From NCBI GenBank assembly GCA_021413565.1, contig JAIOQC010000099.1, forward strand, positions 1-7,890: DNA of 7,890 nucleotides, written 5' to 3'. The position numbers and the translations under genes were made by a program. Below the pieces are notes generated by a model, which worked only from the letters and a program-made list of their open reading frames with translations, made no database searches and was not told the DNA's origin. This stretch comes from Candidatus Nomurabacteria bacterium. GTDB lineage: Bacteria > Patescibacteriota > Minisyncoccia > Phycocordibacterales > UBA9973. Of this stretch, positions 1 to 5,887 are shown piece after piece. Within the stretch, counting starts at the first letter, position 1. The number at the start of each line of letters is the position of its first letter.

Positions 1-311
1 GAATTGGTTATGACATGAGTGATATTCTTGTTCTAACTTCTGACAATCCACGAACTGAAGACCCCAACGCAATCCTCGAAGATATGCAAAAAGGATTACC
101 AGATGATTATCTTTCGCAAGAACCGTTCTTGCGAAAGGAGGTATTTATAATTTCTAATAGGCACGAGGCAATTAAAAAAGCTTGTGAACTTTCGCAAGGA
201 GGCGACTATATATTGATTGCTGGAAAAGGTCATGAGAAATACCAAGAAATCAATGGAGTCAAAACTCACTTTGACGACATAGAAGAACTAAAGAGATATT
301 TTATAAAATAA
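1..311 (+). CDS. murE: UDP-MurNAc-tripeptide ligase MurE, C-terminal fragment (5' end outside window)
   Basis: This is the C-terminal domain of MurE, the cytoplasmic ATP-dependent ligase that adds the third stem-peptide residue to UDP-MurNAc-L-Ala-D-Glu. The reading frame is open to the left edge (first full codon at base 3), so the ATG at 15 is an internal Met and about 102 residues are visible. Two family signatures are present: SDNPRTEDP (DNPR at 42-53) and AGKGHEKYQ (GKGHE at 222-236). In characterised MurE enzymes DNPR and the Gly/Glu of GKGHE contact meso-diaminopimelate, so a meso-DAP type wall is inferred; lysine-type enzymes usually differ at DNPR. The variable stretch between these motifs carries a perfect palindrome (111-137). 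The next gene starts 5 bases after the TAA stop, so the two are probably co-transcribed. Identity is secure; the substrate is inferred. Confidence 0.93.
   Translation, partial: IGYDMSDILVLTSDNPRTEDPNAILEDMQKGLPDDYLSQEPFLRKEVFIISNRHEAIKKACELSQGGDYILIAGKGHEKYQEINGVKTHFDDIEELKRYFIK
111..137. repeat. Perfect 12-bp inverted repeat, 3-base loop, inside murE
   Basis: The arm CTTTCGCAAGAA (111-122) and its exact reverse complement TTCTTGCGAAAG (126-137) flank the loop CCG. It is translated in frame in the variable segment between the MurE DNPR and GKGHE motifs. A further direct copy of the core CTTTCGCAAG is at 189-198. The palindrome is visible in the sequence; its origin or function is unknown. 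Confidence 0.85.
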
Positions 312-316
312 TTTTT

Positions 317-2026
317 ATGAAAAATGAAAATCGTCAATGTCAAAACTGTAAAAATGATTTCAATATCGAATCAGACGATTTTGTATTTTATGACAAAATA
401 AAAGTTCCACCACCGACATTTTGTCCGGAGTGTAGAATGACAAGGCGTTTTCTATGGCGTAATAACCGATCACTCTACAAAAGAGAGTGTGGTCTTTGTA
501 GTAAGACTATTATTTCTATGTACAAAGATGACGGTGTCCCCGTATATTGTATAGAATGTTTCAATGGTGATGATTGGAATCAATTTAAGTATGCAAAAGA
601 AATTGATTGGACTATGCCTATTTTTAATCAAATATATGAACTGATTCGCAAGCAACCACGTATTTATCAATACAGATTAGGAACTGTAGTAAATAGTGAT
701 TATGGGAATTCAGTTGTGAATTGTAAAAATGCATATCTCGCATACTCTGTTATTGATTGTGAAGATGTTATGTATGTAGAAGGTATAGATAGATCACGAA
801 ATACTATGGATTCATTTGCAAGTTATGATTTAGATCAATGCTCGTGGAATATTTTATCTAATAAAAACTATAATTCACATTTCTTGCTTGCATCGCATTC
901 ATGCATTGATTCATATTTTTTGTATGACTGTACGAATTGTCAAAATTGCTGTTTATCTTCAAATCTTCGAAACAAGCAGTATGTTTTTCGTAATGTTAAA
1001 TTATCTAAAGAAGAATACGAAAAGGCAGTTGAAGAATTACATTTGGAAACATACTCTGGTTTTGAAAAAGCAAAGAGTGAATTTAATATTTTGCACCAAA
1101 ATGCAATTCATAAATACGCCGATATTATTGCAAGTCAAAATGTGACTGGTGATTTTATATTAAATTCAAAAGATGTATATAAATCTTTTGATGTTTCTAA
1201 TGGTTCAGAAGATATTCGATATTCAGCACGCATTATTAAATCAAAAGATGTATTTGATTGTGCATATATAATGACAGGAGAACTTGTTTATGAGTCTTCT
1301 GCATCGAGTAGTAATTCATATAAGCACATAGGTTGTATGTTGTGTTTTACTTCGACTAATATGGAGTATTCACTATATTGTCGTAGTTGTTCATATTGTT
1401 TTGGTTGTGTTGGTCTTAAAAATGCTGAGTACTGTATTTTTAATAAGCAATATACGAAAGATGAATACCTAGAATTAGTTTTTAAATTGCGTGCATCTAT
1501 GATTGAGCACCCCTATATAGATAGTAAGGGTAGAGCATATGTATATGGAGATTTTTATCCATATGAATTTTCGCCATTTGGATACAATGAAACTGTTGCC
1601 CTTGATAATTATCCAAAGAATCGAATGGAGGCACTCGAAATGGGGTACCCATGGAAAGAACCAGATAATAAAAATTATACAATTACAATAAATTCACTCG
1701 ATATTGATGACTCAATTTCAACAATAACTGATGATATTTTAAATCAGACCATTGGATGTATTAATAATGGTAAGCAAGAATATCAATGTACGACAGCCTT
1801 TCGCATAGTACCAAACGAACTTCAATTCTATAGACAAAAGAAATTGCCATTACCTCGATATTGTCCGAATTGTCGACATTATCAGCGACTTGGATATCGT
1901 AACCCAATGAAGTTGTATTATCGTACATGTTCAAATAACTGTGGAAATACATTTGAATCAACCTACGCCCCGGCCCGGCCCGAGAAGGTCTACTGCGAAT
2001 CATGTTATCAGAAAGAAGTGTTATAA
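317..2026 (+). CDS. Cysteine-rich zinc-ribbon/solenoid protein of unknown function (CPR-type)
   Basis: No function can be assigned to this 569-residue protein. It has no signal peptide or membrane segment, so it is probably cytoplasmic. The N-terminal module (residues 8-81) has four Cys pairs: C8/C11, C36/C39 (FCPECR), C58/C61 and C78/C81 (VYCIEC), typical of zinc ribbons. A related module closes the protein (about 491-563; YCPNCR, RN..LYYRTC, VYCESC). Between them are two blocks of 11-13-residue repeats rich in Asn, Ser, Tyr and Cys. Each ends in a CxxCxxC cap, an L(R/K)N..Y..(R/F)N segment and an E-E/D-Y helix (205-241 and 355-391). From memory, proteins of this build are common in Parcubacteria as hypotheticals. 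It lies between murE and murD (gaps 5 and 9 bases). No Shine-Dalgarno precedes the ATG at 317; TAAAAT-like boxes overlap the murE stop. A nucleic-acid or protein-binding role is possible but unproven. Confidence 0.85.
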   Translation: MKNENRQCQNCKNDFNIESDDFVFYDKIKVPPPTFCPECRMTRRFLWRNNRSLYKRECGLCSKTIISMYKDDGVPVYCIECFNGDDWNQFKYAKEIDWTMPIFNQIYELIRKQPRIYQYRLGTVVNSDYGNSVVNCKNAYLAYSVIDCEDVMYVEGIDRSRNTMDSFASYDLDQCSWNILSNKNYNSHFLLASHSCIDSYFLYDCTNCQNCCLSSNLRNKQYVFRNVKLSKEEYEKAVEELHLETYSGFEKAKSEFNILHQNAIHKYADIIASQNVTGDFILNSKDVYKSFDVSNGSEDIRYSARIIKSKDVFDCAYIMTGELVYESSASSSNSYKHIGCMLCFTSTNMEYSLYCRSCSYCFGCVGLKNAEYCIFNKQYTKDEYLELVFKLRASMIEHPYIDSKGRAYVYGDFYPYEFSPFGYNETVALDNYPKNRMEALEMGYPWKEPDNKNYTITINSLDIDDSISTITDDILNQTIGCINNGKQEYQCTTAFRIVPNELQFYRQKKLPLPRYCPNCRHYQRLGYRNPMKLYYRTCSNNCGNTFESTYAPARPEKVYCESCYQKEVL

Positions 2027-2027
2027 T
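2019..2027 (+). promoter_or_regulatory. Extended -10 promoter element for murD (leaderless start)
   Basis: TGTTATAAT is a full TGn extended -10 with a consensus TATAAT (2022-2027) that overlaps the stop codon of the upstream gene. Only 8 bases separate it from the murD ATG at 2036, so the predicted transcription start is about 2034, giving little or no 5' leader. No convincing -35 is seen near 1999-2004. No Shine-Dalgarno lies at a useful distance from the ATG, which supports leaderless use. Confidence 0.45.
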
Positions 2028-2035
2028 ACCTAAAT

Positions 2036-3379
2036 ATGACTGGATACAAAGCACAATTTAAGGGCAAAAAGATTACCGTGATGGGTCTCGGGCTTCTTGG
2101 GCGAGGGCTCGGGTATACTAAATTTCTCGCAGAATGTGGGGCTATTTTGACTGTGACCGACCTTAAAACAAAGGCCCAATTAGCATCATCAGTCAAAGCA
2201 TTATCCAGCCCAAAGCAAGGCTTTGGGCTTATAAAATTTGTGCTTGGGAAGCATAGACTGGAAGATTTCCGGAATGCCGATATGATAATCAAGTCAGCAG
2301 GTGTGCCACTTGACTCTATATATATTAAAGAAGCACAGAAAAATAATATTCCAATTGAAATGGATGCATCTTTGTTTGCGCAAATGGCACCAGAAGTTAT
2401 TGTTATTGGAGTGACTGGCACTCGAGGTAAATCAATGACGACGATGCTTATCTACGAGATACTCAAAGCTAATGAGAAATTCTTGAAGCGTAATGTGCAT
2501 CTTGGTGGTAATATTCGCGGAGTTGCAACACTACCGTTATTGAAAAAAGTAAAAGATGGTGACATCGTTGTAATGGAACTTGATTCATGGCAATTGCAAG
2601 GCTTTGGTGAGGCAAACATATCTCCCGATATTTCAGTATTCACCAGTTTCATGCCTGATCATATGAATTATTATAAAGATGATTTAAAAAAATATTTTGC
2701 TGACAAGGCTAATATTTTCAAATATCAACAAAAAGGCGATGTCTTAGTGATTCGCCCTAATATGAAAAAATTGATACCAAAAAATATTGTCGCAGATTTA
2801 ATTGTTGCAGACAAAAAGGATGTAATAGATTGGAAATTTATTGTACCTGGTTCTCATCAATTAGAAAATTTATCTTGTGCAGTTGAAGTTGCGAAGCAAT
2901 TTGATATTCCTATTTCAAATATTAAAAAAGCAGTTGCTGATTTCAAGGGAATGGAAGGACGCTTACAATTTGTCACAGAAATCAAAGGAGTAAAGATTTA
3001 TAATGATAATAATGCGACAACACCAGAGGCAACAATGGCAGGGCTTGATGCACTAGGTAAGGAAAAGAACATTATTCTGATATGCGGAGGTAATGATAAG
3101 AATCTGGACTTGAAAGAATTTGTAAAGGCAATGAGCAAGTATTGCAAGAGCGTAATTTTACTTGAAGGGACTGGCACTAAAAAATTAATTACGAATTATC
3201 AATTACGAATTACGAATGAAAAGGCCAAGAATCTTAAAGATGCTGTTAAACTCGCATTAGGTCTTGCCTCACGTGGCGATATTATTCTATTTTCTCCAGC
3301 GTTTTCTTCATTCTCTCAATGGAATAATGAATACGAGCGCAATGATGAGTTTATGAAGATTGTGAAAGGATTAAAATAA
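2036..3379 (+). CDS. murD: UDP-N-acetylmuramoyl-L-alanine--D-glutamate ligase MurD
   Basis: MurD adds D-Glu to UDP-MurNAc-L-Ala in the cytoplasm using ATP. At 447 residues the protein has the usual family length. In order: glycine-rich N-terminal UDP-binding segment (GLGLLGRG, 17-24), KSAGVP (86-91), P-loop GVTGTRGKS (125-133), ELDSWQL (181-187), PDHMNYY (207-213), the Lys expected to be carbamylated (K224 in FADKANIF), HQLEN (274-278), YNDNNATTPEAT (322-333), GGNDKNLD (351-358) and SPAFSSFSQWNNEYERNDEF (420-439). Deviations from commonly seen MurD include Arg for Asn in the P-loop, HQ for HN and Trp in ELDSWQL; from memory these occur in CPR relatives. Two repeat sequences interrupt variable regions (2207-2229 and 3183-3217). 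The ATG at 2036 is preceded by an extended -10 and no Shine-Dalgarno. murC starts one base after the stop. Confidence 0.94.
   Translation: MTGYKAQFKGKKITVMGLGLLGRGLGYTKFLAECGAILTVTDLKTKAQLASSVKALSSPKQGFGLIKFVLGKHRLEDFRNADMIIKSAGVPLDSIYIKEAQKNNIPIEMDASLFAQMAPEVIVIGVTGTRGKSMTTMLIYEILKANEKFLKRNVHLGGNIRGVATLPLLKKVKDGDIVVMELDSWQLQGFGEANISPDISVFTSFMPDHMNYYKDDLKKYFADKANIFKYQQKGDVLVIRPNMKKLIPKNIVADLIVADKKDVIDWKFIVPGSHQLENLSCAVEVAKQFDIPISNIKKAVADFKGMEGRLQFVTEIKGVKIYNDNNATTPEATMAGLDALGKEKNIILICGGNDKNLDLKEFVKAMSKYCKSVILLEGTGTKKLITNYQLRITNEKAKNLKDAVKLALGLASRGDIILFSPAFSSFSQWNNEYERNDEFMKIVKGLK
2207..2229. repeat. Perfect 10-bp inverted repeat, 3-base loop, inside murD
   Basis: AGCCCAAAGC (2207-2216) and GCTTTGGGCT (2220-2229) are exact reverse complements around the loop AAG. 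The stem has 5 G/C pairs in an AT-rich gene. It encodes about residues 58-65 (SPKQGFGL) in the N-terminal domain, before the KSAGVP motif. It resembles a terminator stem, but what follows is TATAAAATTT, not a T-run. It may be an inserted palindromic element or an RNA hairpin. Confidence 0.8.
3183..3217 (+). repeat. AT-rich short repeat (three ATTACGAAT units) inside murD
   Basis: ATTACGAAT occurs at 3188-3196, 3202-3210 and 3209-3217, the last two overlapping by two bases. It is translated in frame as LITNYQLRITN (residues 384-394), between the GGNDKNLD motif and the C-terminal SPAFSSF motif, where Mur ligases vary. From memory, runs of TACGAATTACGAA-type repeats are scattered through Parcubacteria genomes, so this may be a short dispersed repeat that entered the gene without breaking the frame. 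Confidence 0.7.
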
Positions 3380-3380
3380 A

Positions 3381-4712
3381 ATGGAAATTAATCTTTCAAA
3401 AATTAAAAATGTGCATTTCATCGGTATTGGTGGTATCGGTATTTCGGCGATTGCGCGGATGATGATGCTTGCGGGCAAGAAGGTGACAGGGCAAGATGTT
3501 CAAGATTCAGATATTGTAAATGAATTACGCAAAATGGGTGCAGAAGTAAACATAGGTCAATCCTATGATGCTATACCGCAAGATTCTGATTTGATTGTTT
3601 ACACAATCGCAATTGAGAACTATGCACCAGAACTTTTTGAGTCACTTCAAGAACAACACATTCCGATTCGTTCGTACCCACAGATGCTTAACATTGTAAG
3701 CGAAGGTAAGTATACGATTGCTGTCTCTGGTACCCACGGCAAGACTACGACAACAGCAATGATTGCAGAGATACTTTGTGATGCGAAATTGGAACCGACT
3801 GTTGTTGTTGGGAGTTTATTGATTAATCCTAATTCTACAGATACATCAACTGGTAGCAATTTTATTGCCGGTAAAAGTAAGTATTTTGTCGTGGAAGCTT
3901 GTGAATATAGGAGGTCATTTTTAAATATTAATCCAAATATTTTAGTTATTACAAATATTGAAGAAGACCATTTGGATTATTATAAAGACATTGAGGATAT
4001 CAAAAGTGCTTTTCGTGAACTTGCAATGAAAGTATCATCTGATGGTTTTATTATTTGTAATCCAAATGATTCTAATATTCAGGATGTGATTGATGGTGTG
4101 TCTGCACAAATAATAGATTACAGTTTGGCTATTAATTTGAATATGAAATTAAAGGTTCCTGGTGTTTACAATAAAAAGAATGCGGGTTGTGCTCAAAGTG
4201 TGGCCCGAGTATTGTCTGTCTCTGATATTCAAATAGAAAGTTCTCTTGGTGAATTTGTTGGAACATGGCGTAGATTTCAATTCAAGGGCAAATTAACATC
4301 TGGTGCACTTATCTATGATGATTACGCACATCATCCAACAGAAGTAATTGCTACTCTCGAAGGTTTTCGTGAATTATACCCAGTCTCAGAAGGGTGGAAA
4401 ATTACTGTATTATTTCAGCCACACTTATATAGTAGAACAAAAGCTTTGTTGCCAGAATTTATAAAAAGTTTTTCAGATGCAGACATGGTTATTGTATTAC
4501 CAATTTATGCTGCTCGTGAAGAAGATGATGGAAGTGTATCGTCTAGTATTTTTGCTAATAGTATAGTTGGTCCAAATGCAGTAGCACCTGCGTCATTTGA
4601 AGAAGCAGAATCCTATATAAAAAATAATATATTTACAGATAAGGATATTATTGTGACAATGGGTGCTGGTGTTGCTTTTCAAATAGGGGATAATCTTCTA
4701 AGAGATTTGTAA
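3381..4712 (+). CDS. murC: UDP-N-acetylmuramate--L-alanine ligase MurC
   Basis: MurC adds L-Ala to UDP-MurNAc, the first stem-peptide step, in the cytoplasm. The length (443 residues) is normal. Visible motifs are the N-terminal nucleotide-sugar loop FIGIGGIGISAIA (13-25), the P-loop VSGTHGKTTTT (115-125, with the His usual in MurC), VEACEYRRSFL (171-181), TNIEEDHLDYY (191-201), GTWRRFQFKG (294-303), YDDYAHHPTE (312-321) and FQPHLYSRT (345-353). GTHGKT, the RRFQ box and DDYAHHPTE mark it as MurC rather than MurD/E/F. The recycling ligase Mpl is related but fits less well, given the position next to murD. It follows the murD stop by one base. AAAGGA at 3365-3370, 10 bases before the ATG, is the only plausible Shine-Dalgarno before a start in the window; co-transcription with murD is likely. 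Confidence 0.95.
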   Translation: MEINLSKIKNVHFIGIGGIGISAIARMMMLAGKKVTGQDVQDSDIVNELRKMGAEVNIGQSYDAIPQDSDLIVYTIAIENYAPELFESLQEQHIPIRSYPQMLNIVSEGKYTIAVSGTHGKTTTTAMIAEILCDAKLEPTVVVGSLLINPNSTDTSTGSNFIAGKSKYFVVEACEYRRSFLNINPNILVITNIEEDHLDYYKDIEDIKSAFRELAMKVSSDGFIICNPNDSNIQDVIDGVSAQIIDYSLAINLNMKLKVPGVYNKKNAGCAQSVARVLSVSDIQIESSLGEFVGTWRRFQFKGKLTSGALIYDDYAHHPTEVIATLEGFRELYPVSEGWKITVLFQPHLYSRTKALLPEFIKSFSDADMVIVLPIYAAREEDDGSVSSSIFANSIVGPNAVAPASFEEAESYIKNNIFTDKDIIVTMGAGVAFQIGDNLLRDL

Positions 4713-4716
4713 GTTG

Positions 4717-4725
4717 TGATACAAT
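4717..4725 (+). promoter_or_regulatory. Extended -10 promoter element before the 4733 gene
   Basis: TGATACAAT matches TGn-TAnAAT, with five of six bases of the -10 consensus (TACAAT, 4720-4725). It sits 7 bases before the ATG at 4733, so the predicted transcription start falls on or next to the ATG. No clear -35 and no Shine-Dalgarno are seen. It lies in the 20-base gap after murC. Confidence 0.4.
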
Positions 4726-4732
4726 ATTAATA

Positions 4733-5581
4733 ATGAAAAAATATATTTTTATATTTATTATCGTTTCTCTATTTTCTACACAAAGAACTTTTGCTGAAGT
4801 GTCTGTTACGACTGGAATTATAGCTGGACAAATATGGTATTCTCAAGACCCTTTAGTTGAAGGACAGACTGTCAAAATACACACAGCTGTTTGGAATGGG
4901 GATGACAAGCCTCTTGTCGCACGAGTTGAGTTCTATGACAAGAATGTTATTTTAGGTACTCGTGATATTGAAGTGCAGGCACAATCTCTCAAAGATGTTT
5001 CTGTGTCTTGGAAAGTAACAGCTGGAGACCATAGTATTTCTGCAAAGATTATTTCATCAAGTGTTATTTCTGATGGCAAGAAGCAAAATGTGACATTGGA
5101 TTGGATTGCCACACAAGAAGATAGGACGAATGTATCTGTAGTAATTAAGAAGCAAGACGGCACTGAAGTAAAAAGTGTGGATTTACTGAAAGACCAAGTA
5201 GAAAAAGCAGGTTCTAAATTACAAGATATTATTCCTGAATCTGTGACATCCAACATCAATTCATTTGATGTTTTACGAGATACAACATATACACAAATCC
5301 AAGAAAATAAAGTTAACGCTCAGAAGGAGATTGAGACACTTAGTGCGACAAAAGTAAAATCTGAAACAAAAACAAATATAAAAAGCCAAACTGTTAGCCC
5401 AGAAGTTTCAAAAAATGCCAACATTATAGATGCCACACAAAAGCCTTTGGCGTACTTGAAACTTTTCTTTTTCTCAATTTTATCTTTTATATTTGGATAT
5501 AAAATTGTTTTTTATGGATTACTCGCACTGCTTGTTTATATAATCTTACGATATTTTTATCGCAAGATTCGAAACAGATAA
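4733..5581 (+). CDS. Exported membrane-anchored protein with CARDB-like domain
   Basis: The specific function is unknown. The 282-residue protein begins with a signal peptide (KKY, hydrophobic core 4-15, likely cleavage after TFA at residue 21). Residues about 38-106 look like one CARDB-type beta-sandwich: P..EGQTVKIHTAVWNGDD, then VARVEFYDKNVILGTRDIEV and W.V.AGDHSISAKI. A hydrophilic linker rich in Lys, Thr and Ser follows (about 130-237), with coiled-coil-like stretches. Residues about 240-273 are strongly hydrophobic (one or two membrane passes) and end in a basic tail (YRKIRNR), so the bulk should lie outside the membrane. It sits between murC and a small membrane gene followed by PBP2, which suggests a role in wall synthesis or cell shape, but that is inference from position. 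It has a probable leaderless start. Confidence 0.85.
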   Translation: MKKYIFIFIIVSLFSTQRTFAEVSVTTGIIAGQIWYSQDPLVEGQTVKIHTAVWNGDDKPLVARVEFYDKNVILGTRDIEVQAQSLKDVSVSWKVTAGDHSISAKIISSSVISDGKKQNVTLDWIATQEDRTNVSVVIKKQDGTEVKSVDLLKDQVEKAGSKLQDIIPESVTSNINSFDVLRDTTYTQIQENKVNAQKEIETLSATKVKSETKTNIKSQTVSPEVSKNANIIDATQKPLAYLKLFFFSILSFIFGYKIVFYGLLALLVYIILRYFYRKIRNR

Positions 5582-5587
5582 TCTTAT

Positions 5588-5617
5588 TTGTCAATTTTGG
5601 AAATCATAGCGTATAAT
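5588..5617 (+). promoter_or_regulatory. Sigma-70-like promoter for the small membrane gene and mrdA
   Basis: TTGTCA (5588-5593, five of six -35 bases) and TATAAT (5612-5617, perfect -10) are 18 bases apart. The -10 ends 6 bases before the ATG at 5624, which places the expected transcription start on the start codon, so the mRNA would be leaderless. It is the best -35/-10 pair seen in the window and would drive the 5624 gene and mrdA independently of the mur genes. Confidence 0.55.
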
Positions 5618-5641
5618 GACCTTATGAAGAGGGTCATTTTT
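5615..5641 (+). terminator. Possible weak intrinsic terminator after the 4733 gene, overlapping the next start
   Basis: AATGACC (5615-5621) can pair with GGTCATT (5632-5638), followed by a T-run (5637-5641). This 7-bp stem with a 10-base loop has terminator form but is short. The loop contains the ATG at 5624. Only transcripts coming from upstream would contain both arms, so the hairpin would act on read-through RNA and not on RNA started at the local promoter. Confidence 0.3.
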
Positions 5642-5887
5642 GATACGGTATTGTTTCTTTCAGTCTTTCTGTTGCCGTACTGGGTAACTGCTGTATTGAT
5701 AGTATGTGGCATATTCCTGTTTATTAATTTTTATGAATTTATCATAGTTGGGGTCATGGTGTACTCTGTCTATATGATTCCAACGCAAACAATACTCATA
5801 CAGCCAATATGGTTTGCGACAGCACTGGTTTTAGTTTATGTGAGTATTCAAATTCTAAGAAGATATATTATTTTATATAAATCATAA
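5624..5887 (+). CDS. Small multi-pass membrane protein upstream of PBP2
   Basis: This 87-residue protein is nearly all hydrophobic, with three or four likely membrane segments (about residues 4-17, 20-34, 39-52 and 61-78) and a basic C-terminus (RRYIILYK). I do not recognise a family. Its place directly before mrdA is where mreD is found in many bacterial shape operons, but it is much shorter than a typical MreD and shows no diagnostic motif, so that link is positional only. The frame extends upstream to a TTG at 5588, but ATG 5624 is preferred: the TTG lies within the -35 box, and the -10 ends 6 bases before the ATG. Its TAA overlaps the PBP2 ATG (TAATG at 5885-5889), implying translational coupling. 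Confidence 0.7.
   Translation: MKRVIFDTVLFLSVFLLPYWVTAVLIVCGIFLFINFYEFIIVGVMVYSVYMIPTQTILIQPIWFATALVLVYVSIQILRRYIILYKS

Noticed and set aside
15..17. ATG at 15 as the true start of a short protein
   Set aside because: The frame is open upstream to the window edge, and the protein begins mid-domain just before the MurE DNPR motif, so this is a truncated murE.
888..1145. 85-codon + frame inside the zinc-ribbon gene
   Set aside because: It overlaps the long gene in another frame, lacks a start signal and looks like a random Lys/Ile/Phe-rich shadow.
2008..2421. 137-codon open frame on the - strand over the start of murD
   Set aside because: It lies opposite the well-supported murD N-terminus and P-loop, its protein has no recognisable motif, and it is explained as a shadow of murD codon use.
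3470..3481. Small inverted repeat CTTGC/GCAAG in murC
   Set aside because: The loop is only two bases and the stem five base pairs, too tight and short to be meaningful.
4736..4749. Palindrome AAAAATATATTTTT at the start of the 4733 gene
   Set aside because: It is pure A/T in a region coding for Lys, Ile and Phe of a signal peptide, and is expected by chance in AT-rich DNA.
5588..5623. TTG start extending the small membrane protein by 12 residues
   Set aside because: The TTG is part of the candidate -35 box, has no Shine-Dalgarno, and the added residues are not needed for the membrane topology; ATG 5624 fits the promoter position.
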